Assembly: GCA_022036555.1 (NCBI GenBank)
Contig: CM039122.1
Location: forward strand, 5,979,559 to 6,043,558
Source: Microstegium vimineum
Lineage: Eukaryota; Streptophyta; Magnoliopsida; Poales; Poaceae
Length of the DNA stretch: 64,000 nt
Direction: 5' to 3'
A program made the translations under genes and the position numbers. A model generated the notes under the pieces. The model searched no databases. It was not told where the DNA came from and worked only from the letters and a program-made list of their open reading frames with translations. This document shows positions 1-11,189 of this stretch, piece by piece (position 1 is the first letter of the stretch; each line of letters starts with the position of its first letter).

Positions 1-479
1 TGTACAATATTGCTTTAGGGGTCCTTTTTAGGCAATTGGACGGGTTGTTTGGTGAGGATTGCAGGTTCATTTTTAGTATCTTATACTCCTACCTGATGTG
101 ATGTGACTGGATCTAGTTGCAAAGCACGTATGTCAGTTTCCTCATTAGTGCAGTCCGATTTGGAATCATTCATTCGCTTCCCTTTAGCCTGTTGCGTTGC
201 TTCATAGTGCTTGGATACTTGAACTTTTTGTCTTGGGAGGCTTATACTATAATTGTCTTGCTCGGATACAAATTTCCATGCATTGTTTTGTTGCTAGGAC
301 GCTGGAGCATCTTCTAATTTTTGAGATGGGCGATGGAATGGAGGTCCGTTTTTACTTTGAGATATCTGTAGCATTCATGCATGCTGCAGTGAAATGAGTC
401 CGTTCTGAGGAAATTTGCCTGTCTGCCTGAATCGAATTGTGGTTTCTGATGAATTCCGCATTCCCTATTCGGCTATACC

Positions 480-683
480 TGAAAGCAATAGAGATTGCCT
501 GAAATAATATATTAGATTGATTGAGAGACCTATGTACATATATATATAGGGGTGAGGAGATCTCGTGGTTTATAGAAATAGAACCAACCGAGACCTCCTC
601 ATATCTCTTTAATTGGGGTGGCCGGCTGTACCAGGCACATGCCCTTACCATATACACGCATAACACAAATATACATTCTAACA
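480..683 (-). repeat. Complete 3' LTR of the copia remnant
   Basis: Read on the minus strand this starts TGTTAGAATG and ends in CA at position 480. It is preceded by a G-rich polypurine tract (684-700 on the minus strand). Its first 48 or so bases recur at about 1891-1938, which identifies them as the two LTRs of one element. Confidence 0.85.
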
Positions 684-689
684 CGCCCC

Positions 690-1800
690 CGCAGTCGCAG
701 CGTCGAGTCGTCGGACGTTGAGACTGGACCTGAACTCCGTGAAGACAGAAGTGGACAAGCCTTTGGTGAATATGTCAGTAAACTGCGACGTTGTCGGGAC
801 GTGGAGGACGCGGACTGCACCTAGACATCTAGTGCCACTCGTTCTCGAACGAAGTGAAGACACTGTTCGCCTACACGGCCGTGTAGCCCGTTTATACACC
901 GTTTAAACGCTACACAGTGGTACACCGTTTCCATTTAAACGGGTGTTTTGCCCGTTTAAACACCGTTTTACCCGAATGATGGGCTAAACGGAAGGTGGCC
1001 GACTGCTTACCATTTAGCGTTTAGGATAACACTGAGTGAAGATCAATCTCAATGTGCTTGGTACGCTGATGTTGAACGGGGTTGGAAGACATGTATACAG
1101 TGCTGATGTTGTCGCAGTAAACCATAGTGGCTTGACGCAGGGGTGTGTGCAGCTCGGCAAGCAACTGACGCAGCCAGGACGCCTCAGCCACAGCATTGGC
1201 GACAACACGATATTCTGCTTCGGCACTTGAACGGGAGACAGTATTCTGGCGCTTGGAGGACCAGGAAACCATATTGTCACCAAGAAATACTGCGTAGCCT
1301 GAGGTAGACTTACGAGTGTCGGGACAACCGGCCCAATCCGCATCGGAGTAGACCACCAGCTCAGTCTGACTAGAAGCACGCATATGAAGACCCAAGTCAA
1401 GAGTGCCACGAACATAGCAAAGAATCCTCTTCAAGGCTGCAAGATGAGGTTCGCGCGGATCATGCATGTGAAGACACACCTGCTGGACAGCATAATAGGC
1501 AATATCTGGCCGAGTGAAGGTGAGATACTGTAAGGCGCCAGTGAGACTACGAAAATCAGTAGGATCTGAAATAGGTGTACCATCCACAGACAACTTTGGG
1601 TTGATGTCAACTGGAGTCAAACAGGGCTTACAGTCAGCCATCCCAGCGCGGCGCGGTCCAGAATATCCAACATGTACTGATGCTGTGACAGAACAACCCG
1701 GACGGGGTGTGCTGAACCTGCATGCCCAGAAAGTGATGAAGCTCACCCAGATCCTTCATGGAGAATTCCTGCTGGGCCCTTGTCCGGCGGCTGGAGGTGA
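690..1800 (-). pseudogene. Copia reverse transcriptase/RNase H remnant
   Basis: The minus strand encodes pieces of a copia polyprotein. From about 1790 down there is a late RT segment (KDLGELHHFLG). From about 1640 to 1030 there is the RT-RNase H connection and the RNase H core with YSDADWAGC and STSGYAVFLG. Below the inserted MITE, at about 700-860, comes the C-terminal LHVP/DIFTKGL segment. The reading frame is broken near 1640 and again by the MITE. No full-length product is possible. Confidence 0.85.
861..1034. mobile_element. hAT-like MITE nested in the copia remnant
   Basis: This 174-bp insertion interrupts the copia RNase H region and is flanked by a perfect 8-bp duplication AGTGAAGA (853-860 and 1035-1042). 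The ends are inverted CASTGTT-type termini, CACTGTTCGCCTA on the left and TAGGATAACACTG on the right, as in hAT elements. The body is rich in GTTTAAACGG-like words. A second copy with its own 8-bp duplication lies at 24628-24795 and a truncated third copy at about 6635-6755. It has no coding capacity, so a transposase would have to come from elsewhere. Confidence 0.85.
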
Positions 1801-2282
1801 CAGACCGGCCACCGGTGGGTGTTGGCCGGCCACTGGGGACCGGCTGGTGGCCGAGCTGGCTGCCGATGGAGCCTGGCCGGCTACTGGAGGCACATGCCCT
1901 TACCATATACACGCATAACACAAATATACATTCTAACAATACCTACTGTAGCGGGTCCTATAAATAGCATACGTAATTAGTTCCGTTTTCTGCAAAAAGA
2001 TACAATCTGGCAAAGTTACTCTTGCAATTATGTTTTCTTTATTAAGTTCAATCTTTTCCTCAAATTTATCCATATATTAGAACTTTAGGCATTTGTCGCG
2101 TGCAGGGAGAGGAACAGACAATCCATTCGGGTTCCTTAGTAGCTTTCATAAGCGAGCATGTGGCCTTTATTAGTTTCTTATGTGTGAAGCTTTATTTGGA
2201 TCTTTCTGTAGTGACAGTATTACCTTAATCTAGTGTAACACAAAACATCCCTTTTTTCGTTCTTATTTAGTGAAATGAGTGC

Positions 2283-2410
2283 ATCTAACTTTGAAATGCC
2301 ATTGGCCTTGTTAACATCTGTGTTGTGCATATAACTTTGAACTGCCATTTGCCTTGTTCACATCTGTGCTGTGCTTATAACTTCCATTGGCCTTGTTAAC
2401 ATCTGTGCTT
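2283..2410. repeat. Three tandem copies of a 46-bp unit in an intron
   Basis: Units 2283-2328 and 2329-2374 are 46 bp each and differ at only a few bases. A third, shortened unit runs from 2375 to about 2410. All contain CCATT(T/G)GCCTTGTT(A/C)ACATCTGTG. The array sits just upstream of the first visible exon of the cytidylyltransferase gene. Confidence 0.85.
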
Positions 2411-2475
2411 AAGCACTACTTAAAAATTATCTCTTGTAATATGGGCAAACTGAATAAGTACTTTCAAATCTGCAG

Positions 2476-3970
2476 GTTTCCAAACACATATCTTCTTGTT
2501 GGATGCTGCAATGACGAGTTGACACACCAATTCAAAGGAAGAACTGTAATGACTGAGGATGAGCGATATGAGTCACTTCGTCATTGCAAGTAACCACCCT
2601 CTCATGCTTTGTTATAATCATGTTTTATTAGTGCCATAATTGTACCTTATATATTATTCTGCATTTCCAGGTGGGTTGATGAAGTCATTCCAGATGCTCC
2701 ATGGGTGGTGACAGAAGAGTTCTTGGATAAGCATAACATTGATTTTGTTGCTCATGATTCTCTGCCGTAAGCACTCGTTCTAAAAAAAGACTTGATGACT
2801 TCATTATGCAGTAAATATTTCCAAGGAACTGCCTGAGATGATACATATGGCCACCATTATGTCCACCATTGTTGCAATGCATTTTTCACTATTTTAGGGT
2901 TCATATTAAATTCAGAGCTTTTGGTCTACACGATGCTGGGTTTGAAATCTAAGTCTATTTGGTTAATCTGTATCCTCTTTTTCGTATTTGAACGAAGGCA
3001 GGTATGCTGATGCTAGTGGAGCTGGTAAAGATGTTTATGAACATGTGAGTCGTTTAAGCTCCAGATTAAGAATAAATTTATAATATCGACACTAACAGTA
3101 CCAATTAAATAATTTTTTTGGTCTGTGGTTTTGTGACAATAACTAATGGCAATGTTGCTTTATCAGGTAAAAAAACTTGGTAAGTTTAAGGAGACTCAGC
3201 GCACTGATGGGATATCAACATCGGATATTATAATGCGGATTGTTAAAGATTATAATGAGTATGTTATGCGGAATCTGGCCAGGGGCTACACTAGAAAGGA
3301 TCTTGGTGTTAGTTATGTCAAGGCATGTGATACAAACCCAAAGCTATATCCAAAATCCAATAATTGCATTGTTTGATACTATCATTTTGTTGTGCTTGTC
3401 CAACTAACCCTTATATGCTTAACAGGAAAAACGACTGCGAGTTAACATGGGACTTAAAAACCTGCGTGACAAAGTGAAACAGCAGCAAGAAAAAGTAGGG
3501 GAGAAGGTATTTGCATCTACCGCCGTGTTTGTTTACCCCCATCATACAGTTTTAAAAGGGAAGGTGCTCTTTTGTTGATTAGCCTTCTGAAAGACTGAAA
3601 TAATCCTGTTCGTTTACAGTTGAGCACGGTTGCAAAACTCCAGGAAGAGTGGGTGGAAAATGCAGACCGCTGGGTGGCTGGTTTCTTAGAGAAGTTTGAG
3701 GAAGGGTGCCACTCAATGGTCAGTTTCCCTCTGACCAGCACAGATAGCATGGACTGTATGCAGTATGCTTTTGATAGGAGTCTACTGCTCATTTATGTAT
3801 TCTTGTTTCCAAAACTTCCTCAGGGGACAGCCATCAAGGAGAGGATCCAGGAGAGGCTCATCAAGGCACAATCCAGCGACTTTAGCAGCCTCCTACAGTA
3901 CGACAGCTACGATTCTGATGAAGCCGACGAAGAGGATGAGGACGAAGTCTTTGAAGACGTCAAGGAATAA
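2476..3970 (+). CDS. Choline-phosphate cytidylyltransferase, 3' seven exons (5' end outside window)
   Basis: This enzyme converts phosphocholine and CTP into CDP-choline, the rate-limiting step of the Kennedy pathway to phosphatidylcholine. Exons: 2476-2589, 2671-2766, 3002-3044, 3167-3322, 3426-3506, 3620-3718, 3824-3970. Together they give about 244 residues plus stop, starting inside the catalytic core (FPNTYLLVGCCNDEL). The family signature RTDGISTSDIIMRIV is present, followed by the amphipathic lipid-binding region (KEKRLRVNMGLKNL...) and an acidic tail (SDEADEEDEDEVFEDV). The N-terminal nucleotide-binding HxGH motif lies left of the window. All introns are GT-AG except the one after 3322, which starts AAG|GCATGT: only a GC donor keeps the frame. 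The intron before 2476 is at least 2.4 kb and holds the copia remnant. The identity is secure; the missing start is a window-edge effect. Confidence 0.95.
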
Positions 3971-5092
3971 CGTATCTGTACATATACTCAAGTTTTTAGT
4001 TGTTGCAGATCGTCTTGTCAGTCCCTGGGGTCGTGTCATGCGCCCCTCTCTGGTTGGTGGTCTTTATATGGTCATAGGTAGGTCAGATTTCCATGCTTGT
4101 AGCTGCTCTTGATGTTTGGTCAGCCAACGCGCTGTTGTAAAAGCTTGCTTCATGATACAGATTTCGATTGTTACCATTGGGTTAGAACATATACGGCTAT
4201 AAAGTTGAAGTCGAGGTAGTTAAATTTCTGAGATCTCGTCTGTTTTCCTTCCCCTGACATCTATTGCATTCAGCATCTCACAAGGTCGAGGTGGATAAAT
4301 TTGTGTTTGTGTTGAACAAAACAAAAGTGTCTTGGATTCCTTGGTACCTTCCATGTCATGGGGACACCGGTGCCTTGGACTCTCAGCCCGGAAAGGGAAA
4401 CGCTGGGCTGCTGTCATCTTCGATTTCCGGCGCCCCTTGTTTGGGTTCTTGCAAGTTCGAATGACAGTTGTTGTTTCGGGTTATTATTAAGGTGTAATTT
4501 GTTCTGTTGCCTTACTCCACCCTAATTGCTCTGTACGTTGCCTTCATTTTCCTTTTCTTGTCGAACAAGAGTTGATGGATACTTAAGACTTGACTTGCTT
4601 TTTCTCTCGAGCAAGGAATGATTTTATAGCTTCGAGCTTCCTAATTAAACAAATGACTATCCTTTGCTTGGACTGCTTGAACAAGTTTGCTCTTCCTTCC
4701 CCAGACAGATCACTTGCTCGAAATTGATTGATAGAGAGGAGAGGATACGTGGTTGCTTCAGTTTATCTCGTAGAGGTAGCAGTAGCTTGTTTCTTGCTCC
4801 CAATTTGCCCTGCGACTCAGGACAGCTTGAGCCAAGAGCTACCTACAACATATGATCTTGCTCTACTTTCCCCACCAGATAAATGTTCCTCCTGGTACGG
4901 CATTCCTTCCATTTATTTAGTTCTTAATTTGATTTATTTATTTATTATCATGTGGCAATGGCATTATGATTTCCTGACGATGATCGAGTCGATGGTGAAC
5001 AAGCAGATTCCAGCTGCAGCAGGCCGGTGAAGCGAAGACCGGTGGTAGTAGCAGAGAGGAAGAGGAGTGGATCTCCAACTCCAACTCCAAGC
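3971..5092. other. Intergenic: cytidylyltransferase 3' UTR and upstream region of the HAD gene
   Basis: The first few hundred bases after the stop are probably 3' UTR. I see no further gene. The small open frames here have no recognisable domain. The region directly before 5093 is AT-rich and then turns purine-rich, which fits a short 5' leader. Confidence 0.5.
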
Positions 5093-6156
5093 ATGTCGTC
5101 GTCGCTCCTGTCGAGGCTGCGGCTGGTGACCGTGGACGTGACGGGCACCCTGATCGCCTACAGGGGCCAGCTGGGCGACTACTACTGCATGGCGGCCAAG
5201 TCGGCCGGGATGCCGTGTCCGGACTACGCCCGCGTGCACCACGGCTTCAAGCTCGCCTACGCCGACATGAGCAGGAGGCACCCGTGCTTCGGCCACGCCG
5301 CCGCCATGCCCACCGCCGACTGGTGGAAGACGTGCGTCAGGGACTCCTTCGTCAGGGTAAGAACTAAGAAAGAAAGAAAGAAAGAAAGCTTGTCAAAACG
5401 TACTGCTGCTACGTGTCATGCATGTCATCTTGTTCTTGGTTGCTTGCTCTTTGGTGCGTGACGTGCGTCGTGGCATGGCACTGGCAGGCCGGCTACGACT
5501 ACGACGACGAGACGTTCGAGAGGATATTCCGGCGGATCTACTCCACGTTCGGCTCCGCCGCGCCGTACGCGGTGTTCCCGGACGCGCAACGGTTTCTCAG
5601 GTGGCTACGAGAGGAAGGCGTCGTCGTCGGCATCGTCAGCAACGCCGAGCACCGGTACAGGGACGTCGTCCTGCCGGCACTGGGGCTCAACCAGGTCAGC
5701 CTCCTCTCTCCAGGCTCCAGCACCGCCGCACATCCATGCATGCTTGCTCGCGCCGGCGACGAGCTAGCACTGACCGCGTGTTTCCAAATGATCGAACCCA
5801 AGGGGTCGGAGTGGGACTTCGGGGTGTTCTCGGGCGTCGTCGGCGTGGAGAAACCCGACCCGAGGATCTACGAGGCGGCGCTGCAGCAGGCGGCCGGCGG
5901 CGGGACCGGGGCGGTGGAGCCCGGGGAGGCGCTCCACATTGGCGACAGCCTGCGCAAGGACTACGCCCCGGCGCGGAGCCTCGGGATGCACGCGCTGCTG
6001 CTGGATCGGTTCCGGACCGCCGAGGCGGAGAGCTGGCGGAGGTCCGGCGCGCCCGTGCTCCCGGACCTCGTCGCCGCGCGGGAGTGGCTCGCCGCCGGGG
6101 GCGGGCGGCACCGTCACGGGGAGGAAGCCGCGAATCAGCCTGTCACGGCCAGGTGA
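5093..6156 (+). CDS. HAD-superfamily hydrolase, HDHD3-like
   Basis: A haloacid-dehalogenase-like protein of 274 residues in three exons: 5093-5356, 5488-5694, 5803-6156. The ATG at 5093 is chosen because the conserved N terminus (LRLVTVDVTGTL) follows closely; upstream in-frame sequence has no ATG. Motif I carries the nucleophile Asp but reads DVTGTL, with Thr where most phosphatases have the second Asp. Motif II is GIVSNAE (about residue 130), motif III the Lys of VEKPDPRIY, and motif IV HIGDSLRKDYAPA. The cap sits between motifs I and II. Substrate is unknown for plant members of this group. Exons are extremely GC-rich, typical of one class of grass genes. Two introns of about 110-130 nt are GT-AG. 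The C-terminal 20 residues (GGGRHRHGEEAAN...) are low-complexity and probably disordered. No transit peptide is obvious. Confidence 0.9.
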
Positions 6157-7107
6157 CACGACGTGGCTTGGCTGAGCCCTGATAGGGAAGGCAGGGACAA
6201 AAGGAGCATCTCGACGACGACTGGACATGGATCGATCGCCATTGCTGCTGCTGTGCTGTGACGGCGGAACGGAATGCCCGATGTCGTCGTGTCATCGAGA
6301 TGCGCACTTCGTTCAGAGATTCAGAGCTTGATCAGGCTCTGGAACTGGAATGGGCAAGAGCAAGTAATGCAACATTGGGCTCGAAGGACCTTATTATTAA
6401 TGAGACAAAATGGCACGAGGGATTTATCATGTGTGATTGTGTGAACATAATGAGGAAACGTGACATTCTACGTCGATTTAAATTTGCCTATATCCCAAAC
6501 GGGCAAAAATAATTAGGCTGGAAATTGTGTGCTTCACTGAAATTTCGATCGACCAAATGTTTTTTTTGGTTCCAATCGGTTCCATTTTTTTTCAGTTCTA
6601 ACTACTATTCGTCTATAAGCTGTCCTTTACCTCATTTACACAACGTTTAAACTTTAAATGCTACGTGACGACGTTTAATCAACTATTTATCCCAACGGTT
6701 GTTTTGCCTGTTTATGCGTGCATAATGGCTAAATAACCTTCTGCTTAGGATAGGATGGTTCAAACAAAGGCTACTACAAAGTCATCTCCGATTCGCTTTG
6801 CAGAATCCTGGATAATGCAAGGAAAAAAAAAGGTTATGGTTGTTTCACTAATAAAAAAAAGGTTATATTAAATCTTTGAAAAAACAAATCAAGAGGATCA
6901 TTTTCCAGATTGTTTCAAACTTAAATGATTACTAGAGTTTGTTTATTAATTCTACAAAGAAAAGAGCGTAACACAGAGCTGGAAATTGGAAAACCATCCA
7001 AATTCTCAAGAGACACTGCTGTGCGGGACCAAGAAAAGGGCCCACCAAGCGGGCTCGGGCAGATATCCATCTGGAGTTCTGGACAGCGAAAACCTCAACA
7101 CGCGGCG
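6157..7107. other. Intergenic between HAD and methyltransferase genes
   Basis: It contains the probable HAD 3' UTR, a truncated hAT-like repeat copy (about 6635-6755) and AT-rich sequence. No further gene is supported. Confidence 0.5.
6635..6755. repeat. Truncated third copy of the hAT-like repeat
   Basis: The order of words (CAACGTTTAAAC, ATGCTACGTG, GTTTTGCCTGTTTA, CATAATGGCTAAATAACC, CTGCTTAGGAT) parallels the body of the MITEs at 861-1034 and 24628-24795. The ends and an 8-bp duplication are not recognisable, so this is an older or truncated copy. Confidence 0.55.
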
Positions 7108-10100
7108 ATGCTGCGCCTTCGCGCTTGCGGCGGCACAGCGCCGACGTCGGTGTCTGCGCTCGTCAGGGCCCGCCTCGCCAGGCGAGTCTTCTCCGCAGCC
7201 TCCACCGCGGCTACCGTCGCCTCCGCTTCCTCCTCTTCGTCCGCCCTGGAAGAGCTCGCCGCCGAGCGCAGAGGTCACCCCTTTCATTGCCACATCTCTC
7301 CGCGTACTGTCGAACGTTCTCCCGCTCCATCTTCATCCCGTGTTGTTGCTTAGAGTTGGCACCGCCGATTTGTCCCCTTCACTTCATTGTGTGGCGCGCG
7401 GCGGCGAGTGGAGTTAGACCGCCCATATTCAGGACGGCGTGCCAGGAAGAAGATGGCGTGGTGCGCCCGCTAACGCAACGGGCAACGGGCCATGGCGATG
7501 TCTTCCTGTTTGCTGAAATGCCCAAGGGAAGAGTACGTTGCTTGCAGTGTTAACGCTGCAGCGAAGTTGCGTCACGCTAGTCGCTAGGTGCTAGGTTTCT
7601 GTGTGTAGGGGCGAGGCGCCTTATTGTAGCCTTAGCATATATTTAGAGCATTTGTCAATAAAAGGTTCGCTCGTGAGAACTGAGAACTGCCGTTGCTAGG
7701 ATTGCTTCTCTTAATCACCAGGGACTGAGATTTCTCTTAATCACTAGACATTTGCTCTAAACTGTTGTGCTCCTGGGCTATACATTTGGCAAATCACTTT
7801 GTTATTTGACGCAAGATGAAGAAACAATGATACCAGCAAACTAAAACTTGACAATGAGTTATTCTAAACCATTTTACAAAGGTCAGCATCCTCCATCGGC
7901 TGGCTAGAGCTCATCTCATTCAGAAATTGGTGTACTATAAAACCAAACGTCTTTTTGATTGGGTTAATAGCTGTTTGTTGATAATTAAATGAAGTAAAGA
8001 CTAACTTTAAATACGCTTACTTGTTTAGGTTTGGCAAAGGTCGTTTAAAGAAGGGAAAGACCCAAATATTCCGAGATGGAAGCCCAATGGTGTACAGCGG
8101 TGCTGTTGATAGGATAATCGGTCGACCTCCTCCGAAATCTGGCGATGTTGTTCTGGTAGCTGACGGGACAGAGAAACCTATTGGATGGGGTCTCTATAAC
8201 TCTGTGTCTATGTTTTGTGTCCGGTTGATGCAGTTAGAAGAAGAGGCAATAAGGTGACATAGGTACCAGTTTTTACAATCACCTACATTTTAGCAGCTCA
8301 AGCTGATGTATTACTTACCTTCTTTCTTTCCAGAGATCCCACCTGCGCACTAAATATGGAAAGACTGCTTGAAGCAAGGATTTCATCTGCTGTTAATTTG
8401 CGGCGCAGTTTGGGTCTCCCTTCAGCTGACACAAATGCTTATCGCCTCATCAACAGTGAGGGAGACAGGTGTGTGTTAAATTTAGTTACCATGGGAAGTT
8501 GGGATCTTGTTCAAGTCACTAAAGAGTGTATTCTTAGTTTTGTAGAGTAATAGTGCAATTACTATTGTAAGGTAAAATCTTTAGATGAATAATATGTCGT
8601 TATTGCCTTGTTGGTGTGCCTTGAATTTTCTTTGTTGAGGACCGTACTGTTCAGCATCGAAGTATTAGCTTTACTATATTTTCTTAGGAACACTGAGGGA
8701 TTTATATTGTTCTTCACTCAGTTTTCTCGGAAACACATCTGAAATTTCTTCTCACTAATTCTGAGTTGCAGATTGTCTGGTCTAATAGTGGACATCTTTG
8801 CTGATGTTGCTGTCATTGCTTCATCTGCTGCTTGGGTTGAGAAATATAGGCAAGAAATACAATTTCTTGTTAGCAAAGTTAACGGCATCAGCCATATAAA
8901 GTGGAGGCCATCGGCAGATATTTTGAAAGAAGAGGGATTCGATATATCAGAGCATAAGGAGCCAGCTTCACCATTCTCAACTGTTAAGGTGGACCTGTTG
9001 ACTTAGACAAGTTTATGATTCAGCATCAATTGGTCTTGATAATTCATGTTATAGGTTTAGTTCCCTCATTGTAGTTGTAGTACCTTACCATACTCATCGA
9101 GATGGCAAGATGGTAATGAGACTGATGCGAAACATAGGAACCAATGTGTCCCTCACGGCTCGTTGCCAATATGGCTACTGCCTTGCTGCTTGCTGCTTGC
9201 TGAGGAGGGCCAGTTTTGGGCAATGGCTGGAGCGCGAGGGATCTTCTTGTTGGCCCTCGTTCCTAGTGGCCAGGTCATTGGTATTTGTAAGGAAAAGGCG
9301 TGTGTGTAATTTTTTTGATCCAATGGGTGTGTGGGTGTGGGCGTAACCAGGTTTCTTTCCCCTTTTTCCTTCTTTAATGATACACAGCTCTCCTACGTGT
9401 TTGAGGGGGGAACAATTGTGCGCTGTTACCTTTTGCAATTAGTTTGACTTTTGAGGTTGCACAATATATTGTTTCTGCGATGTTGTATCACCCATGGTAT
9501 TGTTTTGTTTTCAGGTCATGGAGAACGGCATTGCCTACTTAGTCTCATTAGAGGGTCAGAAGACAGGGTTTTATGCAGATCAACGGGAAAACCGCTCTTT
9601 TATATCATTACTTTCAAAGAATCAAAGGGTCCTTGACCTTTTATGCTACAGTGGTGGCTTTGCTCTTAACGCAGCTAAGGGTGGCGCTGATAATGTCATT
9701 GGTAAAATACTTTAAGCTGATAAACATCTTTCAAGTGCTTTTCAAGTTATTTACAATTGAATTTTGGTGGGATAGTATCGTCAGTTTGAAAGTTTCACAC
9801 TATTATATATTTTTGTTAACCTCCTTCCTATAATACTCTGCTGGATTTCTGGTACAAAATATTTCAATCAGTGTAATCATTTTCAGGCATTGATTCATCA
9901 GGATCGGCACTAGACCTTGCCAATGAGAATATCGTTCTCAATGAGCTAAACCATGGAAAAATCTCATTTGTAAAAGGAGATGCAACTACATTCATGAAAG
10001 GAGCTATCTCAGAAAATGAGCTGTGGGACCTGGTAATCCTTGATCCTCCAAAGTTGGCGCCGCGAAAGAAGGTATACACAATTGTGTCCTCTGGGCCTGG

Positions 10101-11189
10101 AAGATTTACTTGTTAACATCTAGTTTGACTTGAAACGAATCTATGTTGAGGCTGTGTATGCGAACACTGAAGCATGCTATATATTTAGTTTTTATGGATT
10201 ATTAGTTCATGACTCACACCTCAATCTACTCCAATTTGCCTCTCTTAGTCCTTTTTTTGCTGCATTTATGTCGTGCCAATCCAACAAAAGCCCCTATTTT
10301 ATTTCCTCAAAAAGTCCCGATTGTTCTGATTTTTGGAATGCCTTATTCCATGCTATTTCCATAAGATTCCTCTTTCTTATTCTTAAGCAAGCCCCCACCC
10401 TTGGCATGTATGCCATGAGCTGCAGCCAAGCCTCTGTCCCAATTTCAGGCAGCTGGCATCTAATCAGGTGTTGTATTTGTATTGTATGGGATAAATGGGT
10501 TATGTTGTACCCCTTGCAGATGGAATTGTGGGCAGTGACTTCTTAGAGCTTACCGAGTCAAATGGTCTTGATTCTCTTAATATCACTTTTCATTGTTTTT
10601 GTTGATGGACACCTCTTGTATTTGCAGGTGCTACAAAGTGCATCCGGTATGTATAGAAGCTTGAATGCCCTTGCAATGCAAGTGGTGAAGCCAGGGGGGT
10701 TACTCATGACATGCTCTTGTTCTGGAGCTATGACCCAAAGTGGCATATTTCTCAAAACCATTCAGGTATCTCAATGCTCTGGGGCTTACTCATAGCATAA
10801 CTAGTCAACATACATCGTGCCACCTGCTTACTTATTTCTAGTATTTCAAACTACTTTGCATCTGCGAAAGTAAAAAAAAATAAAAAAATCTCTTACCAAA
10901 TAAAAGAAAGGTTGCAGTCCTCCCAGTATTAAGTCTAGGTGTCTGGTGACTAAAATAAATCAGAGCAGTGGCTCTTTTATGTTCTTTGCATCCATATTAA
11001 CAGTTTTTTGTTTGTTTGTCCACATATCTGCTCATAACTTCCTCGTACTACTGCTTTTAGGGTGCTGCATCAATGGCTGGCCGTAAGGTTACAGTCTTAC
11101 GTCAAGCTGGGGCAGCCTGTGATCACCCCATCGACCCTGCATACCCTGAGGGCCAGTATCTCAGCAATTACTTGCTGCGCGTGGCATGA
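7108..11189 (+). CDS. RlmI-type rRNA methyltransferase (organelle-targeted?), with an apparent frameshift in exon 2
   Basis: A class I SAM-dependent methyltransferase of the bacterial RlmI (23S rRNA m5C) type. Exons: 7108-7273, 8029-8253, 8334-8468, 8772-8988, 9515-9701, 9887-10071, 10628-10765, 11061-11189. A PUA-like RNA-binding domain (FRDGSPMVYSGAVDRIIG) comes first, then an EEHUD-like middle part. The Rossmann fold follows, with motif I LDLLCYSGGFALNAA, motif IV DLVILDPPKLAP and the TCSCSGAM cysteine motif. The Arg/Ala/Ser-rich start (MLRLRACGG...) looks like a mitochondrial or plastid transit peptide. Exon 1 splices in phase 1 to give GLAKVV and then TAA at 8046. The conserved LKKGKTQIF continues in the next frame, as if one base were missing near 8043-8047. 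The summed exons are 1382 nt, one short of 461 codons. All later junctions are in frame and GT-AG. A sequencing error, a real mutation or an alternative first exon are all possible. Confidence 0.9.

Larger units (their letters stand above)
480..1938 (-). mobile_element. Internally deleted Ty1/copia element in the cytidylyltransferase intron
   Basis: The element runs on the minus strand and is bounded by a perfect 5-bp target duplication ATACC (475-479 and 1939-1943). The low-coordinate end is a complete 204-bp LTR (480-683) of the TG...CA type. At the high-coordinate end only about the first 50 bases of the other LTR survive (about 1888-1938), joined directly to reverse-transcriptase sequence. 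The primer-binding site, gag, protease, integrase and most of the reverse transcriptase are therefore missing. What remains codes for the end of the RT and the RNase H. A hAT-like MITE (861-1034) is nested in the RNase H region. The element sits in an intron antisense to the host gene and cannot move by itself. Confidence 0.88.

Noticed and set aside
5418..6182. A 254-codon plus-strand frame overlapping the HAD gene
   Set aside because: It is the shifted frame of very GC-rich HAD exons: Arg/Ala-rich with no domain. The HAD frame has all motifs.
10130..10546. A 138-codon frame in intron 6 of the methyltransferase
   Set aside because: It lies wholly inside a GT-AG intron, has no domain and may be transposon debris.
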